A stretch of DNA of 64,000 nt from Paenibacillus sp. DCT19 (GTDB lineage Bacteria; Bacillota; Bacilli; Paenibacillales; Paenibacillaceae): assembly GCF_003268635.1 (NCBI RefSeq), contig NZ_CP029639.1, positions 941,501 through 1,005,500 on the forward strand, in the 5' to 3' direction. The stretch's first letter is position 1. Every line of letters starts with the position of its first letter. The position numbers and the translations under genes are program-made. This document shows, one piece after another, positions 1 through 8,087 of the stretch. Below the pieces are notes generated by a model that searched no databases, had not been told where the DNA came from, and saw nothing but the letters and a program-made list of their open reading frames with translations.

Positions 1-273
1 GAGTAGAGCTACATTTCCTGACCAGTGTGAAGCATGGGCATGCAGAGGTGTACGCTGGTATTTGTCTTGAGCGTTAATATCCGCTCCTTGCTCTACTAGC
101 CAGCGAACGAGTTCATCGGAAATCTGCCGAAAGCTGAGAGCCGTACCTTTGCTATAGCCTCCGCGGGCATCCCATTCGCATTGCTCAAATACCTCTTTGA
201 CGGCAGCAATGTCATTATCTTTAATAAGTTGTTCAATACCGGCGGGTAAGGTTGTTTTCTTCTTCTTAGCCAT
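1..273 (-). CDS. Ankyrin-repeat protein, 3' part cut by window edge
   Basis: The reading frame starts at the ATG complementary to 271-273, preceded by a GAGAGGGAG ribosome binding site, and stays open for 91 codons to the window edge. The protein begins MAKKKKTTLPAGIEQLIKDN. Residues about 55-80 carry a typical ankyrin signature (LVEQGADINAQDKYQRTPLH), so at least one repeat is visible and more probably lie outside. Ankyrin repeats are protein-binding modules; nothing visible indicates a partner. A competing reverse frame at 96-290 overlaps it and is a shadow, because only this frame gives the repeat motif. The call is by motif, not by full-length comparison. Confidence 0.8.
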   Translation of the reverse strand, partial: MAKKKKTTLPAGIEQLIKDNDIAAVKEVFEQCEWDARGGYSKGTALSFRQISDELVRWLVEQGADINAQDKYQRTPLHAHASHWSGNVALL

Positions 274-309
274 TCGTTTCTCCCTCTCATCTATAAGTAG
301 TGACCTTCT

Positions 310-660
310 TCAACTGATAAAATGGTTATACACGTACACACTAAGCCACACAGCAAGTAGAACCCATACGATAATGAACAAGGTAGCCGTGTACCAGTTT
401 CTAGGTTTGCTTAACATCTCCTGTGCTTTGGGTCTGTTCTCTTCAATGACCACCTGAGGTATCATTTTCAGGGCGAGGATTATGCCTATTGGAACGATAA
501 TAAGGTCATCCACATAGCCTAGAATCGGTATAAAGTCTGGAATAAGGTCGATGGGGCTGAATGCATAAGCTACAACACACAATGTAAACAGTTTAGCAAA
601 CCATTTCACTCTAGGATCACGGTAGGATAGATACAATACGAGCAGATTGGATTTCAGCAA
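310..660 (-). CDS. DUF1232 (YkvA-like) small membrane protein
   Basis: The 116-residue protein contains the DUF1232 core: YLSYRDPRVKWFAKLF, then AYAFSPIDLIPDFIPILGYVDD, both typical of the Bacillus YkvA family. Hydrophobic segments lie at about residues 24-45, 50-66 and 92-110, so it is probably an inner-membrane protein; its function is unknown. The start is uncertain. The first usable codon is TTG at 658-660, but the frame runs further upstream and encodes a residue stretch (IIKQTAKLLKSN) that resembles the usual family N-terminus. A strong GAGGGGG site lies about 45 bases upstream of the TTG with no ATG, GTG or TTG at suitable spacing. Confidence 0.8.
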   Translation of the reverse strand: MLKSNLLVLYLSYRDPRVKWFAKLFTLCVVAYAFSPIDLIPDFIPILGYVDDLIIVPIGIILALKMIPQVVIEENRPKAQEMLSKPRNWYTATLFIIVWVLLAVWLSVYVYNHFIS

Positions 661-728
661 TTTCGCAGTTTGTTTTATTATTTGTAATACGGCGATAGCC
701 CCCTCTATATATGTACAACTTATTTACC

Positions 729-1619
729 TTACTTAATCGGAATATATAGATCAATTTTCGAACTAGGGTGGTCATATCCCAAATATCGATGATCGTATAC
801 CTCAAAATCTTCTCGATCGTCCATTTCCTCTTTTGTATTAAGCAGCCATGTGCCCCAGATATACTGAAAGGTCTGAGGAAGCGTGCGCAGTGAGCCTATG
901 TGAGTGAATACCGCGTAACGTCCTGCTGGAAGTATCTTTTGCACGAATGGGTCGGGCAGCTCTGCAAAAGAATCGACCTCCACGCCAGCAACCTCTGTGA
1001 ATATCACCTCATCACTCATCTCGTATAAGCTGTTCTCATGACACGCCTCGCAGATGCCAAATCCTCGTCCAGGAATAGAACGGTGGGGGATCTGAGTAGC
1101 GATGTGGTTGAACGCCTGCCACAAGGCGGCTAGCTTATTATCCTTAAGCGTGGTGTGTCCACGTATTCCGGCGATCCTCGTCTCGGGAAACATAACAATG
1201 GTGGGCTGTATGGTGACGTTGAGCGTGAGATGATCTAGAGCATTCGTGTGCAGTTTTGACTTGGAAGCAATAAAGGTATCTAAGCGATTGATGCGGTATT
1301 CCTGTGGGCTAATCTTATAGTTGAATTTAAACGCACGGCTAAACGACTCGGAGGACTCAAACCCATTTTCCAGCGCAATCTCAATCACCTTTTTATTCGT
1401 ATAAAGTAAAGCTTTAGCTGCACTGGCTAATCGCCGTTTCTTAATGTAACTGCCAATGCTCTCTCCCAATATCGCGCTGAATTGGCGGTTCAAATGGTAG
1501 TAGGAGTACCCTGCTGACCGCGCAACCTCCTCCACTTTAATTGCTTCACCAAGTCTATCTTCGATATAGATAATTGCCTGCTCTAATGCTGGTCGGTAGT
1601 CCAATAGGAATTCCTCCAT
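729..1619 (-). CDS. AraC-family regulator with GyrI-like effector domain
   Basis: The 296-residue protein has two parts. Residues about 8-105 form an AraC double helix-turn-helix (IYIEDRLGEAIKVEEVARSAGYSYYHLNRQFS and the second helix near EIALENGFESSESFSRAFK). Residues about 130-296 form a GyrI/BmrR-like effector-binding domain ending DLYIPIK. Such proteins resemble Rob/SoxS-type regulators with a small-molecule pocket. It starts two bases after the stop of the hydrolase gene at 1622-2743 and has no strong Shine-Dalgarno site of its own, which suggests translational coupling and co-transcription. The ligand and targets are unknown. Confidence 0.88.
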   Translation of the reverse strand: MEEFLLDYRPALEQAIIYIEDRLGEAIKVEEVARSAGYSYYHLNRQFSAILGESIGSYIKKRRLASAAKALLYTNKKVIEIALENGFESSESFSRAFKFNYKISPQEYRINRLDTFIASKSKLHTNALDHLTLNVTIQPTIVMFPETRIAGIRGHTTLKDNKLAALWQAFNHIATQIPHRSIPGRGFGICEACHENSLYEMSDEVIFTEVAGVEVDSFAELPDPFVQKILPAGRYAVFTHIGSLRTLPQTFQYIWGTWLLNTKEEMDDREDFEVYDHRYLGYDHPSSKIDLYIPIK

Positions 1620-1621
1620 AA

Positions 1622-2743
1622 TTAACGGTGCAATGATTGGTATCCGAACATCGATGTGTCCGCTCTCTCCAAGCGAATCTGAATCGTAGTCGCCGTTTCT
1701 GGTAGGGGGTGTCTGATATCGTATGTGTGCCAGCCGTTCTCAGCTCTGCCGCCCCAACATAGCTCTATTATACCGTCTGCGGGGGAGAACAGCATGCTTT
1801 TGGTTGTGCCGAAATAGTCCTCAAAGTAATGACAACACAGCCCATGGGGATAGCTCGACAATAACATGTCCTTGAGCTGTTCAGATGTTACACCAGTCGA
1901 TCCCTCCAGCTGGGTAACAATCCATTCGGCTCGTCGCAAAGAATGAATCGCTGCCTGTGGCTCATAACGAATGAGTTCCGGAAGCACAGGATGATTGGTC
2001 GCCCAGAGAAACTGCTCTTGCGAGGCTGGGTCAATGTGCTTCGTAGCTTGGTTGCCATCCATCGTTTCGAATAAAGCGGCGTTACCGGCTTGATCAAGCA
2101 GCATCATATTGACATTACAGGCAATCGGCATGTCTTTGAGATAGAGCAGTGCTTCTTGAACATTAGTACAATGCTCTAATACCGCCCGAATGGCCGCCCA
2201 GAAATGTAAACCTTTAAGCTTAGGGGCTCGCATGAAGGGCACAGCCCCAACGGGAAAACCGCAAGCGCTCATGGTGACCGCAAGTCCATGCTCGTTAAAA
2301 CCATCGTCACGCCCAAAGCTCATCGTACTCGTACCCATATGTGTGTATTTTCCTGTAACAGAGGTTCTAACAAGAGCAAAATCCTCCATCTGATGATTGA
2401 ATTCATAGTTGCGAGCAAGTAAAGGTTTGTTCTGTGCTGTTATCGAGGGTAGCAGGGCAATCTGGCTGCATCGCGGGAGCAGATAGGATAGGGCATAATA
2501 TACAATTTGTTTGGCAGGTACATGTAGAGCCTCTGCAAATCCAGCAATCTCTTCCGTTATGCCTGGGCACCATTCATCGAAGAGATGGATCGCTTCTCGA
2601 TATTCGTTCTCGCCAAAGCCTGCAAGTGTGCGTGTATACGCGAGTTGTTGTGCTCTATTTTCAGAAATTAGTGTACCTAGTCTATAGCCAATTTCGTAGT
2701 TTGTACCTTTTAATTCTAGTGTGTGAACGGGAAGTGTTATCAT
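1622..2743 (-). CDS. C45-type acyltransferase / linear-amide C-N hydrolase family protein
   Basis: I place the start at the ATG complementary to 2741-2743 because AAAAGGAGGG lies just upstream; a longer open frame reaches 2887 but its extra 48 residues look non-coding. The 373-residue protein begins MITLPVHTLELKGTNYEIG. The likely N-terminal nucleophile is Cys92 in LLPRCSQIA, followed by a LARNYEF motif, an arrangement seen in the Ntn-hydrolase family that includes acyl-CoA:6-APA acyltransferase and choloylglycine hydrolases. Further family-like features are FNEHGLAVTMSA and NVNMMLLDQAGNAALFE. The substrate cannot be read from the sequence. It is probably the first gene of a two-gene unit with the AraC regulator downstream. 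Confidence 0.8.
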   Translation of the reverse strand: MITLPVHTLELKGTNYEIGYRLGTLISENRAQQLAYTRTLAGFGENEYREAIHLFDEWCPGITEEIAGFAEALHVPAKQIVYYALSYLLPRCSQIALLPSITAQNKPLLARNYEFNHQMEDFALVRTSVTGKYTHMGTSTMSFGRDDGFNEHGLAVTMSACGFPVGAVPFMRAPKLKGLHFWAAIRAVLEHCTNVQEALLYLKDMPIACNVNMMLLDQAGNAALFETMDGNQATKHIDPASQEQFLWATNHPVLPELIRYEPQAAIHSLRRAEWIVTQLEGSTGVTSEQLKDMLLSSYPHGLCCHYFEDYFGTTKSMLFSPADGIIELCWGGRAENGWHTYDIRHPLPETATTIQIRLERADTSMFGYQSLHR

Positions 2744-2916
2744 CTCGAACCCTCCTTTTTTCCAAAGTTTACGGCAGGAAGATGAGGGGTGCATGATATT
2801 TTGTGCTGTTTTTTGAGTTATAGTAAAGTAAGATGAAGAGTGGAATGGCTGTCTTAAAATGTATTTCGTGAACATGTTGTGCAGCATCTATCAAATGGAT
2901 CAACATAGGAGGAATT

Positions 2917-3486
2917 ATGTCCTGGAGTAAATTGAAGCAACAATTGGAGAGTTTCCTCTGTCCTGCGTTAGTCGGAAGAGTTGAATATGGGTCAACCAGT
3001 TATCGTTATTCACCGGATAAGGCTGGACTTAGCTATCTTGTTGTAGATAAGAAGAACATTCTTAATATGATGGATAAGACGACCCCGATCCGCTGGTACC
3101 AGTCGGATCAGGAGATCAAGAATGATCCGCAGATTGAGATTCCGGTCAGTGATGAAGATATTGAAGAGGTTAGAAAAGCGACCAAAGGAAACGTGCCGGA
3201 GGATCGTTTACCCGTCATGGCAAGAAGTAAGAAAAGTACAGCCGTAGCGAAAGAGATCTTGTCCGCACAGACTGCTCTAAGTAAATCCAATTTTAACGTG
3301 GTGGCTAATACGTTCTTAACAACTTCTATAGAGGTAAGCTTGGAGAGCGATGATATCCTGTTGAATATTCTGGCTCTGGTGGACAGGCGTGTGGGCAAGA
3401 AGCGAATATTGAACATGTCCGAGAAGGTGAAGTCCAAGCATTCGGCTGTGCAATATTTTTATGAGTTACGGCGTAGTACGTTGTGA
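2917..3486 (+). CDS. SF0329 family protein, function unknown
   Basis: The 189-residue protein starts after a good site (AGGAGGAATT-ATG). It matches my memory of the SF0329 family: N-terminal SKLKQQLESFLCPAL, central KNDPQIEIPVSDEDIEEVRKATKG with EDRLPVMARSKK, and the C-terminal ILLNILALVDRRVGKKRIL and VQYFYELRR. Family members are soluble, of similar length and without assigned function. The gene is divergent from the hydrolase gene and is the last gene with ordinary composition before the AT-rich island. Family identification is by recall. Confidence 0.8.
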   Translation: MSWSKLKQQLESFLCPALVGRVEYGSTSYRYSPDKAGLSYLVVDKKNILNMMDKTTPIRWYQSDQEIKNDPQIEIPVSDEDIEEVRKATKGNVPEDRLPVMARSKKSTAVAKEILSAQTALSKSNFNVVANTFLTTSIEVSLESDDILLNILALVDRRVGKKRILNMSEKVKSKHSAVQYFYELRRSTL

Positions 3487-3667
3487 GAATAAACCATTTG
3501 CTTTTAAAAAGGAGCTACGGAGCACAACAGTGAGGAGAGTTGTTTGCTCTGCCTAAATCTCCATAATCACAATCAGAGCTAGGGCGTTGAATATAAGACA
3601 ATCAAAGTTGAGATTATTTTATCAAAATTAGCAAACGAACTAATACGAATAGCAGTTCATTTTTACC
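3487..3667. other. Intergenic stretch before the AT-rich island
   Basis: This stretch between the SF0329 gene and the WYL regulator carries no convincing gene. It becomes clearly AT-rich from about 3590, so the compositional border of the island lies near here. I looked for a direct repeat shared with 9573-9700 that could mark an attachment site and did not see one by eye. Confidence 0.4.
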
Positions 3668-3712
3668 AGAAGAGAGAAGATGGGATACACGCCTATTATC
3701 TCTCTTCTTTGT
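3668..3712 (+). terminator. Hairpin, probable terminator upstream of the island
   Basis: A 9-bp perfect stem (3668-3676 AGAAGAGAG with 3700-3708 CTCTCTTCT) is followed by TTTGTTATT. The loop is long (23 nt) and the T tract is interrupted, so this is a weak-to-moderate terminator insulating the WYL gene from upstream transcription. Confidence 0.5.
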
Positions 3713-3749
3713 TATTAATGGTTTCTATAAGTTTTTAAGATATCTAAGT

Positions 3750-3762
3750 GACAGAATCTGTC
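3750..3762. promoter_or_regulatory. Inverted repeat, possible WYL operator
   Basis: GACAG-AAT-CTGTC is a perfect 5+5 inverted repeat 47 bases before the WYL start codon. TAGAAT at 3775-3780 could be a -10 element. WYL/winged-helix repressors of defence loci (such as CapW and BrxR) bind inverted repeats in their own promoters, so this is a reasonable autoregulatory operator; the assignment is inferred from position only. Confidence 0.4.
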
Positions 3763-3808
3763 TAACTACTGTGGTAGAATATAGGAAAAAGGTACTAGTG
3801 GTGATCAA

Positions 3809-4774
3809 ATGCATAGTGAGGATAAAGTAACAAGAATACTAATCTTGTATGACAAGCTTATGAAGGGTGAGATTTTAAACAAGCATGCCCTTGCCAGTAA
3901 TTTAGGCGTTAATGGAAGATCTATTCAACGTGATATTGATGATATTCGAGTCTATTTGTCAGAACAGCATTCAGGAGAAGATGTTATCTACGATCATTCG
4001 AAAAAAGGGTACCTAAAAACAGAGATTCCTAATGGAAGATTAACTGCAGTGGAAATTTTGGCAATCACAAAAATAATGTTGGAAAGCAGAGCTTTTCAAA
4101 AAGATGAAATGCAGGGCTTAATTAAGGCTATTGTTAACCAAGCTGAAGTAGGGGAAAGGAAAGCATTACAAGGGGCAATTAACAACGAACTTCATCATTA
4201 CAAACCTTTAACTCATAATAAGCCGCTATTGAAACTCATTTGGGACATTAACTCTTGTATAAGAAGACAGCAACAAATAGAGATAACTTACGAACGCATG
4301 GATGGCAATCAATCTGTTAGGAGAGTAAAGCCAGTATCTATTATTTTTTCGGAATTTTATTTTTATTTAGTTGCTTATATAAGTGAAAGCAGATATGAGT
4401 ACCCTGCATATTTTAGAATTGATCGTATTAAACTTTTTAAATTAATAAAAGAACAGTTCTCAATTTCGGAAAAGGAAAGAGTTCAAACAGGAGAAATACG
4501 AAATCGGTCTCAATTTATGTATGCAGGAGAGCTAATCAATTTGAAATTCAATTATTATGGATCATCGCTTTCTGCAGTGTTAGATCGGTTGCCCAATGCT
4601 CAGGTATCAAAGGGATTGGATTGCGGTTATTTAATTGAGGCAAAAGTATATGGAGAAGGATGTCTGATGTGGTTGTTAAGCCAGGGGAGTAACGTTGAGG
4701 TCTTAAGCCCTAAAAGTCTAAGGGAAAAGATGAAAAACACAATTCAGGAAATGTCTTCAAGGTATAAAGAGTAG
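3809..4774 (+). CDS. WYL-domain transcriptional regulator
   Basis: The 321-residue protein has an N-terminal winged helix-turn-helix (residues about 5-60, including ALASNLGVNGRSIQRDIDDI) and a WYL-type ligand-binding region (about 150-235, with IEITYERMDG, VKPVSIIFSEFYFYLVAYI and YFRIDRIKLF). The C-terminal part (about 250-320) resembles the WCX extension. Proteins of this build regulate DNA-damage genes and many anti-phage loci (BrxR and CapW families). It is the first gene of the four-gene island, all on the same strand, with a weak GGTGA ribosome site. Most likely it represses the operon until a signal ligand binds. Confidence 0.88.
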   Translation: MHSEDKVTRILILYDKLMKGEILNKHALASNLGVNGRSIQRDIDDIRVYLSEQHSGEDVIYDHSKKGYLKTEIPNGRLTAVEILAITKIMLESRAFQKDEMQGLIKAIVNQAEVGERKALQGAINNELHHYKPLTHNKPLLKLIWDINSCIRRQQQIEITYERMDGNQSVRRVKPVSIIFSEFYFYLVAYISESRYEYPAYFRIDRIKLFKLIKEQFSISEKERVQTGEIRNRSQFMYAGELINLKFNYYGSSLSAVLDRLPNAQVSKGLDCGYLIEAKVYGEGCLMWLLSQGSNVEVLSPKSLREKMKNTIQEMSSRYKE

Positions 4775-4803
4775 TTATTCAAGAAGAGAGGGTGTAATAA
4801 CGA

Positions 4804-6531
4804 TTGCTGAAAAGAAACATTAAATTTCCAATTAGACTGAAGAATGGACAGCAAGTGCGTACATTAGAAGAATTGAAAGCGAATTTCGAAATAGAGACTG
4901 TAATTGAGTATTATTTGGACGGCAGATTGGTCAATTGGCTGGAGCAAAGATACTATACGAAAGAGGCTCAGTTATTACAAAATCTCAATGAAAACAGTGA
5001 TACGTTGCCTTTGGAAATCTCCAATATGTTTGGTGTGGACTTTAACCAATCAGGTTTTAATTATCAGGAGTACACTAAAAAAAGAGCGAAGCTGGAAGTT
5101 ATCAGTAAGTATACCTCAGACCAAGTTATTCTGAGTAACAATGAATATGTAGCAGAATCCCAGACAGAGCTTCAGATGTTGTATGAAAAGATTACGGATC
5201 ATAGTAGAACGCTTTATTTGTTAAATACCACAAATGAGATATTCAATATTAGCGATGAATTATCCAATATAACTTATATTGGTATAAATAATCCTACAGT
5301 CAATTTAATTGGAAATCATACTTTTGATGCAAGTGGAAAACGTATTGTATTTCAGAATGTTAAATTAACGGCTGATAAAGATACTAAGTTCAAATCATCA
5401 GTTGATTCAAACTTTGATTGTGATCGTACCAAGATCAAAAATCATATGAATATTAGTGAATTAACCCAAACGATTAAAATTGATGGAAGTAAATTCAAAC
5501 GTGGTGGCCTTTTCAATCTTTTAAATAGGGATTTTAAAAAAGCACGAAAGGTCTATATGTATGAAAATGTAGTTATGGTAGAGCTTGAGAATGTCATAGC
5601 TATTTATGAAACGATCTCAAATCATTTATTAGGTCACTACAAAATGTACGAATATGAACACTGCGTAAATATAATCAAAGACAACAATAAAATGTATTGT
5701 CTCGATATTGAAGTATTGAATGACAAAATAATGGGAGCAATTAGTCATTATAAACTACTCACTCTCGATTCAAATAAACCAATGAAACGGCCTGTTGTTG
5801 AGTTCAATCCCAAATTGCATTTCAGGGATATGAGGGTAAATTTAATCGGAATTCACGAAGAGATAATGTACTTATATAGTGTGAATCAAAACGTAAATAA
5901 TTCGGACAATTTAACTATACAATCATGTCAAGTGAATTTGTACAACGGAAGTTTGAAGAAGGATAAAAGGATTGAATGCTTCAATGTTACGAATCAACAA
6001 AGTCCAGTCACCTATCATTTTAGTAATGGTAAATTTTATTATTTTATCCCATCTCAGAGAACGTTAATGGAACTCAATAATCAACAGATGGTGGTTAACT
6101 TATCAGGAAGCATTGGTGATTTTGTTATTAGGAAAAATCAACTATTTGCATTACGAAGCCACCCAAAAAATGATAGAGGAATCCAAAAGGAATATAAGAG
6201 TAAGTATGGGGAGGGAGCGTACAAAGCCTGTAGCGATAGTTTGGTAGATATAGGCGAGCTGATTGTGATTGATATAGAGAGTGGAAGTGAGATTAACAGG
6301 CTGAAAGCTCACGAGGGTGAAATTGATATTTTGAAGATTTACGAGGATGTTTTATTAACCTGCTCAAGCTTTATAGGAGAAGTGAAATTATGGGATTCCC
6401 AATCTTTTGAGTTACTTAGTGAAATTCAAGTTGCTCCGTTTGATTTTAATAGTCCTCTTGCCTTTGATGTAGATTTGTATGGTGATCAATTAGCTGTATT
6501 GATTGAAGATGAAATTTATATATACAGTTAA
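4804..6531 (+). CDS. WD-repeat-like beta-propeller protein with N-terminal helical module
   Basis: A TTG start at 4804 follows GAGAGGGTG, 30 bases after the WYL gene. The 575-residue protein begins with a compact module (about residues 20-78: LEELKANFEIETVIEYYLDG, RLVNWLEQRYYTKEAQLL and a final FGVDF). Its pattern of YYxxGRLxxWLxxRxYxxEA looks like a small shared helical domain that I cannot name. The rest is beta-rich. The final ~80 residues contain a recognisable WD repeat (HEGEIDILKIYED, SSFIGEVKLWDSQSFELL) and a second partial one ending DEIYIYS. I expect a degenerate propeller that senses or scaffolds, not an enzyme. No transmembrane segment or catalytic motif is visible. Confidence 0.7.
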   Translation: MLKRNIKFPIRLKNGQQVRTLEELKANFEIETVIEYYLDGRLVNWLEQRYYTKEAQLLQNLNENSDTLPLEISNMFGVDFNQSGFNYQEYTKKRAKLEVISKYTSDQVILSNNEYVAESQTELQMLYEKITDHSRTLYLLNTTNEIFNISDELSNITYIGINNPTVNLIGNHTFDASGKRIVFQNVKLTADKDTKFKSSVDSNFDCDRTKIKNHMNISELTQTIKIDGSKFKRGGLFNLLNRDFKKARKVYMYENVVMVELENVIAIYETISNHLLGHYKMYEYEHCVNIIKDNNKMYCLDIEVLNDKIMGAISHYKLLTLDSNKPMKRPVVEFNPKLHFRDMRVNLIGIHEEIMYLYSVNQNVNNSDNLTIQSCQVNLYNGSLKKDKRIECFNVTNQQSPVTYHFSNGKFYYFIPSQRTLMELNNQQMVVNLSGSIGDFVIRKNQLFALRSHPKNDRGIQKEYKSKYGEGAYKACSDSLVDIGELIVIDIESGSEINRLKAHEGEIDILKIYEDVLLTCSSFIGEVKLWDSQSFELLSEIQVAPFDFNSPLAFDVDLYGDQLAVLIEDEIYIYS

Positions 6532-6573
6532 TAAATGTATAAAATTATATAATAAAGGGATGACGATAATTAT

Positions 6574-8073
6574 ATGCACATCAATTCAGTAAGTCATAAA
6601 TTACTTCATTACGTAGATGCTCAGTTTCCAATTTTATACCTTAATACATTTGAAGAAACAAAAGTAGATAAGATTATTAAAGATATTGCGTATGGTCGAG
6701 AAATTATAGAGTGGAATGCTTCCAAAGGTCTAGTCAATTTCCTTACAAAAAATCGTCTGTTAAGTGATATGAATAACTTAGAGCAAATATTAGGACTCCT
6801 GTCGATGGATGATGAGTTGAAAGGAAGAATGTTGGTCATTAAGGATGTTCATCATTTTATTGGAGATCCTCATGTAATGTCGATTCTAAAAGAAATCGCA
6901 ATTCAGATCTATAATGGATTAGAAGCTACCATTATTTTAGTCTCTCCGATACTTAAAATACCCACAGAACTGGAAAAATACATTACTATTGTTGAGATTG
7001 ACTATATGGGTGAAAATGAAATAAAAAAGCTCATTAAAGATTTTATTGAAATTAATGGATTCGAAGAACCCTCAGAAGAATTGCTTGATGACCTGACCGT
7101 AGCTTTTAAAGGTTTGACAGAATATGAGATAGTCAATATCCTATCACTTGCTATTTCAAAAGAGGGAAGTTTGAAAAAGGGAGACTTAGATCTAATTTAT
7201 GATCAAAAATATCAGATGGTTCAGAAATCTGGTATTTTGGAGATGGTTTCGTTAAATGAAACCTTTGGAGAAATTGGTGGATTGGAGAATTTGAAAGACT
7301 GGTTGTCCAATAAGGCCAAAGTTTTTAAAAATATGAATAAAGCTTTAGAATTTGGTGTTGATATACCTAAAGGGGTGTTGGTTGTAGGGCTACCTGGTTG
7401 TGGTAAGTCCTTAAATGCTAAAGCAACAGCTCATTTATTTGGAATTCCCTTGCTTAGATTAGACATGGGAAAATTATTAGGGAAATATGTTGGCGAATCT
7501 GAGGCGAATATGCGTAAGGCAATTAAATTAGCAGAAGCAATCTCACCGTGTGTCTTGTGGATAGATGAACTTGAAAAAGCATTTGCTGGTATCGGTAATT
7601 CCGGAAATGCTGAAGTAGCTACAAGACTATTTGGTTATTTCCTCACTTGGATGCAAGAGAAAAATAGCCCTACATTTGTTGTGGCAACAGCGAATGATAC
7701 TTCGAATCTCCCACCAGAATTAATGAGAAAAGGAAGATTCGACGAGATTTTTTATGTTGATCTACCTGATTCTGTTGAAAGAAAGAAAATTTTTGAAATA
7801 CACCTAACCAAGAGAAGGAAAAATGATGTGGCTTTGATTGATCTCAATCAACTCAGTAAAAAAACGGAAGGATTTAGCGGAGCAGATATTGAGGGCGTAG
7901 TTAAAGAAAGTATCGAAACAGCGTTTGTTTTAGGTGAGAATCAAGTAACTACTAAAGATATTATTACTTCAATTGAAAATACAACATCACTCTCAGTACT
8001 CTTTAAGGATAAGCTCACAGCACTTTCTGAGGGATATAAAAACAACCATTTTAAATCAGCATCTAAACGCTAA
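6574..8073 (+). CDS. Ycf46-like AAA+ ATPase
   Basis: The 499-residue protein has a degenerate N-terminal AAA-like half (about 15-145; [39 protein letters not shown]) and an active AAA module (about 228-470). Motifs: [14 protein letters not shown], Walker A GLPGCGKS at 272-279, Walker B VLWIDE at 327-332, sensor-1 Asn374 in VATAND, an arginine finger in RKGRFDEIF at 385-393, and GFSGADIE near 433-440. This order and wording match the cyanobacterial/plastid Ycf46 family. The enzyme is expected to hydrolyse ATP to remodel proteins, probably as a ring. It lies 42 bases after the WD-repeat gene and 14 before the effector gene, so it is surely in their operon. Confidence 0.88.
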   Translation: MHINSVSHKLLHYVDAQFPILYLNTFEETKVDKIIKDIAYGREIIEWNASKGLVNFLTKNRLLSDMNNLEQILGLLSMDDELKGRMLVIKDVHHFIGDPHVMSILKEIAIQIYNGLEATIILVSPILKIPTELEKYITIVEIDYMGENEIKKLIKDFIEINGFEEPSEELLDDLTVAFKGLTEYEIVNILSLAISKEGSLKKGDLDLIYDQKYQMVQKSGILEMVSLNETFGEIGGLENLKDWLSNKAKVFKNMNKALEFGVDIPKGVLVVGLPGCGKSLNAKATAHLFGIPLLRLDMGKLLGKYVGESEANMRKAIKLAEAISPCVLWIDELEKAFAGIGNSGNAEVATRLFGYFLTWMQEKNSPTFVVATANDTSNLPPELMRKGRFDEIFYVDLPDSVERKKIFEIHLTKRRKNDVALIDLNQLSKKTEGFSGADIEGVVKESIETAFVLGENQVTTKDIITSIENTTSLSVLFKDKLTALSEGYKNNHFKSASKR

Positions 8074-8087
8074 GGAGGTGGTACTCA

